This document shows positions 45,341 through 53,673 of a stretch of DNA of 64,000 nt, piece by piece. Origin of the DNA: Gramella sp. AN32 (GTDB taxonomy: Bacteria; Bacteroidota; Bacteroidia; Flavobacteriales; Flavobacteriaceae); the NCBI RefSeq assembly GCF_023718305.1, contig NZ_QEYO01000007.1, positions 62,001 to 126,000 of the forward strand, given 5' to 3'. Made by a program: the position numbers and the translations under genes. Below the pieces are notes generated by a model that was not told the origin of the DNA, ran no database searches, and saw only the letters and a list, made by a program, of their open reading frames with translations. The first letter of the stretch is position 1; each line of letters begins with the position of its first letter.

Positions 45341-45510
45341 GCCAAATCTAACACATACACACTAACAGAATTGGTAGATCATCACGCTTTTGGGGAACCA
45401 GATGAAGACTGCGAATATTCGAATACGATTTTTTAATTTTCAAAAACGGAAAAAAGACACACTGAATTGCGCACCACATAGTTGCGTTTAAATGCTTTCA
45501 AATGAGATTA

Positions 45511-45548
45511 AATGAAATAAAAAAAGCCCCTAATTCTTTAGAGGCTTT
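45511..45548 (-). terminator. Terminator of tRNA-Asp
   Basis: Minus strand: an 11-bp stem AAAGCCTCTAA / TTAGGGGCTTT (complement of 45523-45548) with a 4-base loop AGAA, followed by a T-rich run. It lies just after the tRNA 3' end. Confidence 0.75.
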
Positions 45549-45558
45549 CTGCACTTTG

Positions 45559-45632
45559 CGGTCTGGACGAGACTCGAACTCGCGACCCCCTGCGTGACAG
45601 GCAGGTATTCTAACCAACTGAACTACCAGACC
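45559..45632 (-). tRNA. tRNA-Asp (GTC)
   Basis: 74-nt cloverleaf on the minus strand. The acceptor stem is GGTCTGG / CCAGACC with discriminator G; the anticodon stem CCTGC / GCAGG holds the loop CTGTCAC, so the anticodon is GTC, for aspartate. The T arm has GAGTTCGAGTCTC. The CCA end is not encoded. A strong promoter lies upstream and a Rho-independent terminator follows, so it is an independent unit. Confidence 0.97.
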
Positions 45633-45650
45633 GTTGCTTTAATGCGAGGG

Positions 45651-45681
45651 CAAATATACTACCCTTTTTAGTTTCACCAAA
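45651..45681 (-). promoter_or_regulatory. Promoter of tRNA-Asp
   Basis: Minus strand: TTTG (complement of 45678-45681), a 19-base spacer and TATATTTG (complement of 45651-45658), a perfect Bacteroidota promoter 18 bases before the tRNA 5' end. Confidence 0.75.
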
Positions 45682-45718
45682 CCTTTTTTATAATTTTTTA
45701 AAACTAGTTTCTTAGCGG

Positions 45719-46648
45719 CTATCCAAACTTTTGTTTTTCAATGAGAAAGGTGGTAAGAATCTGGTTGAAATTGGAATTGATATCGGCCTGCACATATTTA
45801 ATTTGGTACTTTGCACACTGCAGTTTCAAATTTTGAAGATAAGTATTTACCAGCGTTTTATAATTCTCTTTTATATTTTCTGAATAAAGGTCTATGTGAG
45901 ATCCAGATTCAACATCGGTAAACCTTCTGGGGGAATTTTCAAAATCAAAAGAAAGTTCTTTTTTTACATCTACTACATGAAAAAGCACTACTTCATGCCG
46001 GTTGTATTTTAAATGCCTTAGCGCCTCAAACAATTTGGTTTCTGAAGTATCTTCCTGGAACATATCGGTAAAAAGGAACACCAGTGATCTTCTCTTCAGC
46101 TTTTCCGCGATCTGATGTAAAAAAGTATAGGTATCAGTGCTTTTTGATTCCGGCTTATTTTTCACTATATCATTAAGCGTATTCAGCAATAAATGATGAT
46201 GGCGTTCACCCGATTTTTCCGGAGCATAAAAATCGAATGAATCACTATAAACGCTCATTCCTACCGCATCGCGTTGCCGTTTTAGAATATGCATAATACT
46301 CGCCGATGCCAGGGCGGATAAACCTATTTTGTTTAACTTATCAATACTTTGACCAACAATTGTAGGATAATGCATCGAAGAAGAATTATCTAAAATGAGA
46401 TGGCAGCGCAAATTTGTCTCTTCTTCATATCTCCGGGTGTAAAGCTTATCAGTTTTTGCAAATAATTTCCAGTCGATATGACGCGTACTCTCCCCGGAAT
46501 TATAAATCTTATGCTCGGCAAATTCAGAAGAAAATCCGTGAAACGGACTCTTATGCATTCCGGATATATAACCCTCAACCACCGTTTTGGCCAGTAGATC
46601 AAGGTTAAGGAAACCGCCGGTTTCGTGGAGCGTTTTTTCAATATTCAT
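45719..46648 (-). CDS. DUF58-family protein (MoxR-associated, vWA-like)
   Basis: 309 aa from the ATG at 46648 (MNIEKTLHETGG), where the domain begins; the open frame extends 12 codons upstream. The DUF58 signature is clear: IDWKLFAKTDKLYTRRYEEE and the metal-binding site DNSSSM of the vWA-like fold. DUF58 proteins usually form a unit with a MoxR ATPase and vWA/BatA proteins, which probably assist maturation of envelope complexes. No moxR gene lies in the window; upstream is thioredoxin, 70 bases away. It is the downstream gene of a likely trxA-DUF58 pair. Confidence 0.9.
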   Translation of the reverse strand: MNIEKTLHETGGFLNLDLLAKTVVEGYISGMHKSPFHGFSSEFAEHKIYNSGESTRHIDWKLFAKTDKLYTRRYEEETNLRCHLILDNSSSMHYPTIVGQSIDKLNKIGLSALASASIMHILKRQRDAVGMSVYSDSFDFYAPEKSGERHHHLLLNTLNDIVKNKPESKSTDTYTFLHQIAEKLKRRSLVFLFTDMFQEDTSETKLFEALRHLKYNRHEVVLFHVVDVKKELSFDFENSPRRFTDVESGSHIDLYSENIKENYKTLVNTYLQNLKLQCAKYQIKYVQADINSNFNQILTTFLIEKQKFG

Positions 46649-46718
46649 CAGCAACAATTTAAACCAATAAAAAAAGCCACGCAAGAAGCGTGGCTTTCAA
46701 TTATATTAAAATTTCTTA

Positions 46719-47036
46719 TTACAATAACTGGTCGATCGCATCAGCATAGGTTTGCTTTGGAGCAACTCCAACCTGACGGCCAACAACTTCACCATTTTGA
46801 AAAACCAAAACGGTTGGAATATTTCTAACCCCATATTTTGCGGCAAATTCCTGGTTTGCATCAACATCAAGTTTTCCAACTAAAGCTTTTCCTTCGTATT
46901 CAGAACTAATTTCGTCAATGATAGGTCCCACCATTCTACAAGGGCCGCACCATGCTGCCCAAAAGTCAACCATTACCGGTTTGTCACTTTTTAATACTTG
47001 CTCTTCAAAATTTGCATCGGTTATTTCAATTGCCAT
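46719..47036 (-). CDS. trxA: Thioredoxin
   Basis: 105-aa cytoplasmic thioredoxin, the usual length. The redox motif WAAWCGPCRM at about 28-37 carries both cysteines, and the cis-Pro is in VRNIPTVLVFQNGE. It supplies electrons to disulfide reductases, including the DsbD-type protein encoded elsewhere in the window. It lies downstream of dnaE and upstream of the DUF58 gene on the same strand, about 160 bases after dnaE with a palindromic repeat between. Confidence 0.95.
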   Translation of the reverse strand: MAIEITDANFEEQVLKSDKPVMVDFWAAWCGPCRMVGPIIDEISSEYEGKALVGKLDVDANQEFAAKYGVRNIPTVLVFQNGEVVGRQVGVAPKQTYADAIDQLL

Positions 47037-47152
47037 AATATATTTTTTTACTTGATTTTTATTCAGATTATAAAAATAGTCAATAATTCATGGATTCCTT
47101 ACACCACCAACATTAGATTTGACTATGCGTATATTGGCTGGTATTATTAAGA

Positions 47153-47196
47153 GACCCTATCCTCGCCTTTGGGAGGGGAGGATGAAAGGTGGGGTC
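47153..47196. repeat. Palindromic repeat at the dnaE stop codon
   Basis: Nested inverted repeat GACCC-TATCCTCGCC...GGGAGGGGAGGAT...GGGTC: arms GACCC (47153-47157) / GGGTC (47192-47196), ATCCTC (47159-47164) / GAGGAT (47178-47183). The dnaE stop codon (complement of 47195-47197) lies on its edge. The G/C-rich core resembles the CCCCTCC/GGAGGGG element inside leuS at 57856-57872, so it looks like one family. Confidence 0.65.
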
Positions 47197-50100
47197 AGTT
47201 CAACTTATATACAAATTGTTCCTGTTCCAGGACATCAATTAATTCCTGGGAGATCTTTACTTTACTTTTTCTGCTGGGCATATGCAACTTTACCTGTTCT
47301 TTCATTTCGTAAACCACAAAATTCAACCTGCTTTCTCCCGCATGATTCTGAAAAGTATCCTTTAACCATTCAATTTTATCATTTTGAAGATCATCGATGT
47401 TCAGCTGAATAGTAAGTTTTTTAGCAAATTTATCCATCACATCATGTAACAGGAACATTTCCCTAAACTGTATCCTGGGTTCTCCCTTTTTCCCGGTTTC
47501 CCGGTTGGTCCAGCCTTCTTTCACAAAACATTTTATATGCACAAAATTATTGGGTACAAAGAAATGTTTCATTCTTAAATACTCTTCCCCAAAAATCCTG
47601 AACTCATAAGATTCTTCATAATCTTCGATGATAAATGTCGCCCAGCCTTTCCCATTTTTGCTCATTCTATGCTGAACGTCTACTACCACACCACCAACAG
47701 TTAGGTCACGATTTACTACGCTCTCCAGGTCCTTAAAATCTGAAAGTTTTCCATTGCAAAAACAGGTCATTTCGATCTTAAAATCATCTAAAGGATGCCC
47801 GGAAATATAAATCCCAACTACCTCTTTTTCACGCCGAAGTTTCTCCATAGTACCCCACTCTTCACAGGGTGGCACCACAGGCTCCGGAATTTGAACTTCA
47901 CTGGCTTCTCCAAACAGACTCACCTGCGAAGAATTTTCATTTTCCTGAAATTTAGCCGCATATTTAATTACCTTTTCTAAAAAGCTCATTCCGCTGCCAT
48001 CATCATGAAAATATTGCGCGCGGTGCGTGCCCCCAAAACCATCAAACCCACCGGCCAGTGCCAGGTTTTCAAAAGCTTTTTTATTCGCAGCTCGTAAATC
48101 GATACGTTTAGCCATATCGAAGATAGATCGATAATGGCCTTCCTTTGTTTTCCGGTTTTCTACAATGGTAGCTACCGCTCCAGAACCCACTCCCTTAATG
48201 GCGCCCATTCCAAAGCGAACTGCATTGTTTTTGTTTACGGAGAATTTATAATAAGATTCGTTCACATCGGGTCCCAGAACATTCAGGCGCATTCTTTTGC
48301 ATTCCTCCATAAAGAAGGTCACCTGCTTAATGTCATTCATATTATTTGAAAGTACCGCCGCCATATATTCCGCTGGATAATGCGCTTTTAAATAAGCGGT
48401 CTGGTAGGCAATCCAGGCATAACAGGTGGAATGGGACTTATTAAAGGCGTACGAGGCAAAAGCTTCCCAATCTTTCCATATTTTCTCCAATACTTCCGAA
48501 GGATGACCTTTTTTCTCTCCTCCTTCGATAAATTGCGGTTTTAATTGCGCGAGGAGTGAATGAATCTTTTTACCCATAGCCTTTCTTAAAAGATCGGCGT
48601 CACCTTTGCTAAATCCGGCAATCTTCTGGGATAATAGCATCACCTGTTCCTGATAAACCGTAATTCCGTAGGTTTCTTCCAGGTACTCCTTCATTTCCGG
48701 AAGGTCATAAGCAATCTCTTCATCCCCATGTTTCCGCGCGATAAAACTTGGAATATATTCCATAGGTCCCGGGCGGTACAAAGCATTCATGGCAATTAGA
48801 TCATCGAAAGAAGTGGGCTTTAAATCTTTCATATGCTTCTGCATTCCGGGTGATTCATATTGAAATATCCCCACCGTGTCACCTCTTTGGAAAAGTGTGT
48901 AAGTCTCCTCATCATCCAGGGGAAAACTATCAGGATCCAGATCGATATCATACCTGCCTTTTACAATTTTTACAGTATCCTTGATTAAGGTTAGTGTTTT
49001 TAATCCCAGGAAATCCATTTTCAACAATCCGGCACTTTCCACCACCGAATTATCGAACTGAGTCACATAAAGATCGGAATCTTTGGCCACCGCGACCGGC
49101 ACATAATCTGTAATATCGCCTGGCGTAATGATCACCCCGCAGGCATGGATCCCCGTATTTCTTACGGAACCTTCTAAAATTCTTGCCTGGTTTACGGTTT
49201 GCGCTTCCAGGTCATCACCTTCGGAAATGTTTAAAAGTTCGTTGATCTTCTCAATTTCATCTCCACGGAATTTGCTTCTGATGGTTTTATCATCCATCGC
49301 GAATAACTTCGATAACTTGGTATTCGGAATTAATTTCGCGATCCTGTCAGAATCCATTAAGGGTAGATCCAAAACCCTGGCTGTATCCCTTATCGATGAT
49401 TTCGCAGCCATAGTCCCGTAAGTAATAATCTGCGCCACCTGATTGGCTCCATATTTTTTAATTACATAATCCATCACCTTGCTCCTGCCCTCGTCATCAA
49501 AATCGATATCGATATCGGGCATACTCACACGATCGGGATTTAGAAAACGCTCAAAAAGCAGGTTATATTTAATAGGATCGATATTGGTAATCCCAAGACA
49601 GTAAGCCACAGCTGAACCCGCAGCCGAACCACGGCCTGGCCCTACTGAAACGCCCATCTCCCGTGCAGCCCTGATAAAATCTTCAACGATCAGGAAATAT
49701 CCGGGATATCCTGTATTTTCAATTACAGATAATTCAAAATTTAAGCGTTCCTCAATATCACTAGGAAGGTCTGGATATCTTTTTTCTGCACCTTTAAAAG
49801 TAATATGTTTTAAATAGGCATTTTCTCCTCTGTTCTTCCCGTCTTTTAAATCTTCTTCGTTTTGAAATTCCTGAGGAATATCAAACTTTGGAAGTAGAAC
49901 GTCCCGCGCCAGTTCAAAAGGTTCGATTTTATCTACGACTTCCTGAATATTGCTAATGGCTTCGGGCAAATCTTTAAATAAAGATTTCATTTCCGCAGAA
50001 GATTTAAAGTAGTACTCTTCATTGGGAAGTCCGTACCGGTAGCCCCGCCCGCGACCAATTGGAGTCGCCTGTTTTTCGCCATCCTTTACACACAATAAAA

Positions 50101-51580
50101 TATCATGCGCATTGGCATCTTCCTGATTGCGATAGTAATTGTTATTCGTAGCGGTAAGTTTTACTGCATGCTTTTTAGCGAATTCAACCAGAATGGGATT
50201 TACCCTGTTCTCATCTTCCTGGTCATGGCGCATGATCTCAAGGTAAAAATCCTCCCCAAATTGTTCCTTCCACCAAATTAAAGCTTCTTCAGCCTGTTTC
50301 TCACCAACATTCAGGATTTTACTGGCAATTTCCCCATACAGGTTTCCGCTTAGAACAATAATATCCTTTTTATATTTTTGAACAACTTCCCTATCAATCC
50401 TGGGCACATAATAGAATCCGTCGGTATAAGCCTTTGAAGACATTTTCGCAAGATTATGGTAGCCGGCCTTATTTTTTGCCAATAGCACCATTTGATAACC
50501 ATTATCCTTTCGGGTTTTATCTTTATGATTTTCACAAACAAAAAACTCACAGCCAATTATTCCCTTCATTGGCTCTTTAAGCGGTTCGCCGGCTGCTTTA
50601 AGATCAACATTTTCATCCTTGATTTTGGAATTATAAATTCCTATCTCTTTTACAAAATGAAAGGCACCCATCATATTTGCATGATCGGTGAGGGCAACGG
50701 CATTCATTTCTTCTTCTGCCGCGGCCTGTATAAGATCTGGAATACTAATGGTAGATTGTAATACGGAAAACTGGGAATGATTATGCAGATGTACAAAGCG
50801 AACCTCATCTAACTTCTCAAGATTATCCTGAATTTCTTCTTTTGAAATATCTTCGGAAGGCTGATTTTTGGCCAGCCTTTTTCTAATCTCTTCGGAAGCT
50901 TTCTTAAGATTGATGTGTTTTAAACCAATTAACTCAATGGGTTGTGGATTTGCTTCTGAAAAATTTTCAAAATAATCAGCAGGGACATCGAGTTCTTCTA
51001 TAGTAAAAACCCTTTTTCTGATCAATTCCAGAAAACAACGTGTGGTGGCTTCAACATCGGCAGTCGCATTATGCGCTTCTCCAAAGGCTTCATCAAATAG
51101 AAATTCATGAAGTTCAGTTAGAGTAGGTAATTTAAATTTACCGCCTCTCCCGCCGGGAATTTTGCATAATTCCGCCGTGGTTTCTGTACAGGTATCCAAA
51201 ACAGGGAATTCCTGCAAAGAATTTTGAAAATTTCTGCGAAGGAACTCAGCACCCATAATATTTAAATCGAAACCAACATTCTGGCCCACAACAAATTTGG
51301 CCTGTTTCAGGATCGCATCAAATTTCTCTAACATTTCATCTAACCCAATCCCTCTCTCTTCAGCGAGGGCAGTAGATATCCCATGAATTCTTTCAGCATC
51401 ATAAGGAATATCAAAACCATCAGGTTTTATTAAATAATCCTCGTGGGATATTAAATTCCCCACCTCATCGTGTAACTGCCAGGCAATTTGTATACATCTT
51501 GGCCAGTTATCAGCATCAGTTAGAGGAGCGTCCCATCTTTTTGGGAGCCCAGTAGTTTCAGTGTCAAATATGAGATACAT
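47195..51580 (-). CDS. dnaE: DNA polymerase III alpha subunit with N-terminal exonuclease
   Basis: 1461-aa replicative polymerase. Residues 1-175 are a DEDD exonuclease domain (IFDTETTGLPKRW with Asp/Glu ligands; HNATADVEA later). A PHP domain starts near 265 (FVHLHNHSQFSVLQ). The palm carries PDIDIDFDDEGR near residue 690, and fingers, tandem HhH (around 1100) and OB-fold regions follow (DLTVGGVVVDVQHRMSKNGKGW near 1290). Fusion of an exonuclease to the alpha subunit is normal for Bacteroidota. It is transcribed on its own and its stop codon lies at the border of a palindromic repeat. Confidence 0.97.
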   Translation of the reverse strand: MYLIFDTETTGLPKRWDAPLTDADNWPRCIQIAWQLHDEVGNLISHEDYLIKPDGFDIPYDAERIHGISTALAEERGIGLDEMLEKFDAILKQAKFVVGQNVGFDLNIMGAEFLRRNFQNSLQEFPVLDTCTETTAELCKIPGGRGGKFKLPTLTELHEFLFDEAFGEAHNATADVEATTRCFLELIRKRVFTIEELDVPADYFENFSEANPQPIELIGLKHINLKKASEEIRKRLAKNQPSEDISKEEIQDNLEKLDEVRFVHLHNHSQFSVLQSTISIPDLIQAAAEEEMNAVALTDHANMMGAFHFVKEIGIYNSKIKDENVDLKAAGEPLKEPMKGIIGCEFFVCENHKDKTRKDNGYQMVLLAKNKAGYHNLAKMSSKAYTDGFYYVPRIDREVVQKYKKDIIVLSGNLYGEIASKILNVGEKQAEEALIWWKEQFGEDFYLEIMRHDQEDENRVNPILVEFAKKHAVKLTATNNNYYRNQEDANAHDILLCVKDGEKQATPIGRGRGYRYGLPNEEYYFKSSAEMKSLFKDLPEAISNIQEVVDKIEPFELARDVLLPKFDIPQEFQNEEDLKDGKNRGENAYLKHITFKGAEKRYPDLPSDIEERLNFELSVIENTGYPGYFLIVEDFIRAAREMGVSVGPGRGSAAGSAVAYCLGITNIDPIKYNLLFERFLNPDRVSMPDIDIDFDDEGRSKVMDYVIKKYGANQVAQIITYGTMAAKSSIRDTARVLDLPLMDSDRIAKLIPNTKLSKLFAMDDKTIRSKFRGDEIEKINELLNISEGDDLEAQTVNQARILEGSVRNTGIHACGVIITPGDITDYVPVAVAKDSDLYVTQFDNSVVESAGLLKMDFLGLKTLTLIKDTVKIVKGRYDIDLDPDSFPLDDEETYTLFQRGDTVGIFQYESPGMQKHMKDLKPTSFDDLIAMNALYRPGPMEYIPSFIARKHGDEEIAYDLPEMKEYLEETYGITVYQEQVMLLSQKIAGFSKGDADLLRKAMGKKIHSLLAQLKPQFIEGGEKKGHPSEVLEKIWKDWEAFASYAFNKSHSTCYAWIAYQTAYLKAHYPAEYMAAVLSNNMNDIKQVTFFMEECKRMRLNVLGPDVNESYYKFSVNKNNAVRFGMGAIKGVGSGAVATIVENRKTKEGHYRSIFDMAKRIDLRAANKKAFENLALAGGFDGFGGTHRAQYFHDDGSGMSFLEKVIKYAAKFQENENSSQVSLFGEASEVQIPEPVVPPCEEWGTMEKLRREKEVVGIYISGHPLDDFKIEMTCFCNGKLSDFKDLESVVNRDLTVGGVVVDVQHRMSKNGKGWATFIIEDYEESYEFRIFGEEYLRMKHFFVPNNFVHIKCFVKEGWTNRETGKKGEPRIQFREMFLLHDVMDKFAKKLTIQLNIDDLQNDKIEWLKDTFQNHAGESRLNFVVYEMKEQVKLHMPSRKSKVKISQELIDVLEQEQFVYKLN

Positions 51581-51694
51581 CCTTAATTTCGCTTGATTTG
51601 GAGAAAAGCAGCTATGCAGGGCATAACAGAATCAGGCTAAATTAAGGAACTTTATAGGGTTTAAAAAGGGAAGTTTTCAGGAATTATTAACCAT

Positions 51695-51742
51695 AAAAAA
51701 AAGCCTCACAAAAACCTGAAAAATCCAGATGCTTTGTGAGGC
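51695..51742 (-). terminator. Rho-independent terminator of the ferritin-like gene
   Basis: Minus strand: 10-bp perfect arms GCCTCACAAA / TTTGTGAGGC (complement of 51703-51742) followed by an eight-T run. A second perfect 9-bp hairpin, GATACGAAC / GTTCGTATC (51745-51790), sits just upstream and fills the short gap after the coding region. Confidence 0.85.
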
Positions 51743-51818
51743 TCGATACGAACGCTTAAACTACTACTTCAATCAAACATTGTTCGTATCTAGAATTTTA
51801 AATATGAATATTAGGTTT

Positions 51819-52265
51819 TTAGGCCCAATCTTCCATAGCTTTTGCTTCTTCTAAAGCAGTAACTATAGAGTTTTTTTGCTTCATTAATATATTAGCTGTA
51901 GATGCAGGGATTTCAGCTTCATTTAACACTTCTTCATATTCTTCAACAGAGGCTTTTTCTCCTCTAATCGCTTCTTCTAAAACAGCTTCATCTTTATCTC
52001 CAGATAAACTGGTTTTAAGATTGATCCATCCCCTATGGATATCTCCGGCAACACTGGTTCCTTTCTTTGGTGTTCCTCCAAAATTTGCAATTTCAGACTT
52101 TAATTCATGACCAAAATCATAACGATCTTTAGCACGGCTTTCAAAATATGACTTTAACCTAGTGTTTTTTACTTTTTCCGCAGCAAGTTTATATCCTTTT
52201 TCTGCATCATAATTCTTTTCTAAAAGCTCATTCAACTTTTTAGAAACTTCTTTTGAATAACTCAT
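51819..52265 (-). CDS. PA2169/DUF2383-family ferritin-like four-helix protein
   Basis: 148-aa four-helix bundle protein: KEVSKKLNELLEKNYDAEKGYKLAAEKVKN, FESRAKDRYDFGHELKSEIANFGGTP, DEAVLEEAIRGEKASVEEYEEVLNEAE with a possible di-metal Glu set. This PA2169-like type belongs to DUF2383 and is found in stress-induced genes. Promoter TTG-N20-TATATTAG (complement of 52323-52325 and 52295-52302) lies upstream, and a strong terminator follows, so it is a monocistronic unit. Iron binding is inferred from family. Confidence 0.85.
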   Translation of the reverse strand: MSYSKEVSKKLNELLEKNYDAEKGYKLAAEKVKNTRLKSYFESRAKDRYDFGHELKSEIANFGGTPKKGTSVAGDIHRGWINLKTSLSGDKDEAVLEEAIRGEKASVEEYEEVLNEAEIPASTANILMKQKNSIVTALEEAKAMEDWA

Positions 52266-52294
52266 ATCTTCTAATTTTTTTCAGTTCTACAGTG

Positions 52295-52325
52295 CTAATA
52301 TACTTGCATAAATATCTCGAAACAA
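52295..52325 (-). promoter_or_regulatory. Promoter of the ferritin-like gene
   Basis: Minus strand: TTG (complement of 52323-52325), a 20-base spacer and TATATTAG (complement of 52295-52302), 30 bases before the start codon. Confidence 0.5.
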
Positions 52326-52451
52326 CCACTTTAACAGGGTTTAGCACTAATTAACTGCTTTTAACAGCGGCAGCGTTTTTTAACCAAAAATCTTCATAAA
52401 TACCTGTATTCAAACTTTTTTAAGACTTTATAGATGAGAAATTAAAAAGTC

Positions 52452-52512
52452 TTGGGAATTAGAAAAATAACGTATCTTTGCGCACTTATTAATAATAGGG
52501 GTCGAGAACCCC
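52452..52512 (+). promoter_or_regulatory. rpsP promoter and leader hairpin
   Basis: TTG at 52452-52454, an 18-base spacer and TATCTTTG at 52473-52480 form a strong promoter. In the leader GGGGT (52498-52502) pairs with ACCCC (52508-52512) around a CGAGA loop, 16 bases before the start codon of S16. The hairpin may modulate translation or bind a ribosomal protein. Confidence 0.6.
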
Positions 52513-52527
52513 AAAATTTAATTTTTT

Positions 52528-53124
52528 ATGCCAGTAAAAATAAGATTACAAAGACACGGTAAAAAAGGAAAACCTTTTTTCTGGATTGTTGCTGCAGATG
52601 TACGCGCAAAAAGAGACGGTAAATTTTTGGACAAATTGGGAATCTATAATCCTAATACAAATCCTGCAACTATCGAATTAGATGTTGATGGGACTGTAAA
52701 GTGGTTAGAAAATGGTGCTCAACCAACAGATACCGCAAGAGCTATTCTTTCTTACAAAGGGGTTCTTCTTAAAAAACACCTTAAAGGTGGAGTTAAGAAA
52801 GGTGCTTTAACTGAAGAGCAGGCTGAAGAGAAATTCAAGTCCTGGGTGGAAGAAAAAGAAGGGAAAATTGGAGCTAAGAAAGAAGATCTTACGAAAGCCC
52901 AGGAAGCTGAAAAAGCAAAAGCATTAGATGCTGAAAAAGAAGCAAACGCTAAACGTGAAGCTGAAGTAAAAGAAGCTGAGGAAGCTGAAGCCAAAGCTAC
53001 CGCAGAGGCTGAAGCAGCTGCGAATGCAGAAGCTACAGATGAGGCCACAGTGGAACAAGCTGAAGAGGAAGTTGGCGCTGCTACGGCAGAAGAAGCTAAG
53101 ACTGAAGAAAAGAAAGACGCTTAA
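52528..53124 (+). CDS. rpsP: Ribosomal protein S16 with long C-terminal tail
   Basis: 198-aa small-subunit protein. Residues 1-80 are S16 (VKIRLQRHGKKGKPFFWIVAADVRAKRDGKFLDKLGIYNP). The typical length is about 80-90; here about 110 more residues follow. The first part of the tail (GALTEEQAEEKFKSWVEEKEGK) is typical of Bacteroidota S16, then a low-complexity Ala/Glu/Lys run to the end. It is in an operon with rimM, which starts 13 bases later. This is a known Bacteroidota feature, not a frameshift. Confidence 0.95.
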   Translation: MPVKIRLQRHGKKGKPFFWIVAADVRAKRDGKFLDKLGIYNPNTNPATIELDVDGTVKWLENGAQPTDTARAILSYKGVLLKKHLKGGVKKGALTEEQAEEKFKSWVEEKEGKIGAKKEDLTKAQEAEKAKALDAEKEANAKREAEVKEAEEAEAKATAEAEAAANAEATDEATVEQAEEEVGAATAEEAKTEEKKDA

Positions 53125-53137
53125 TCCTTTTTCCAGC

Positions 53138-53668
53138 ATGATCACTAAGGAAGAATGTTTCTACCTGGGAAAAATTGTTGGTAAATTCAGTTTTAAAGGG
53201 GAGGTATTGATTAAACTTGATACCGATGAACCTGAAACTTACACAGAAATGGAATCGGTTTTCATTGAATACAATGAAAATCTGGTTCCATTTTTTATTA
53301 CCCGGTCTTCCTTGCACAAAAGCACTCTTCTCCGTGTTAAATTTGAAGATATCGAAACCGAAGATGACGCCGAAGATCTTATTGGTGCAGAGATCTATCT
53401 TCCCTTGACGCTCCTACCTGAACTGCCGGAAGACAAATTCTACTTCCACGAAATTATCAATTTTGAAGTAATCGATAAGGAACATGGAAATATTGGAAAA
53501 ATCGTTTCGATAAATGATTCTACTAGCCAGGCTTTGTTTGAAATTGAAAATAACGGAAAACAAATTCTTATTCCCATGAATGATCAATTCATCGAAAAAC
53601 TGGATAAAAAGAATAAAAAACTATACGTAATTACCCCTGAAGGCTTGATCGACCTTTATCTCAATTAA
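53138..53668 (+). CDS. rimM: 16S rRNA processing protein RimM
   Basis: About 176 aa from the ATG at 53138, chosen because the family begins with this MITKEECFYLGKIVGKFSFKGEV and because the upstream part of the frame runs inside the S16 tail. The N-terminal RimM domain and the C-terminal PRC barrel (FEVIDKEHGNIGKIVSI, ILIPMNDQFIEKLD, LYVITPEGLIDLYLN) are present. It assists 30S maturation by binding S19. It is coupled with rpsP, the usual pair. The convergent alanine dehydrogenase gene ends 5 bases beyond. Confidence 0.95.
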   Translation: MITKEECFYLGKIVGKFSFKGEVLIKLDTDEPETYTEMESVFIEYNENLVPFFITRSSLHKSTLLRVKFEDIETEDDAEDLIGAEIYLPLTLLPELPEDKFYFHEIINFEVIDKEHGNIGKIVSINDSTSQALFEIENNGKQILIPMNDQFIEKLDKKNKKLYVITPEGLIDLYLN

Positions 53669-53673
53669 TCTTT

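Noticed and set aside
47195..51580. Exonuclease fusion in dnaE as a novelty
   Set aside because: This domain order is standard for Bacteroidota DnaE.
52528..53124. Over-long S16 as a sequencing or fusion artefact
   Set aside because: A C-terminal Ala/Glu-rich tail on S16 is normal in Bacteroidota and rimM follows in the expected place.
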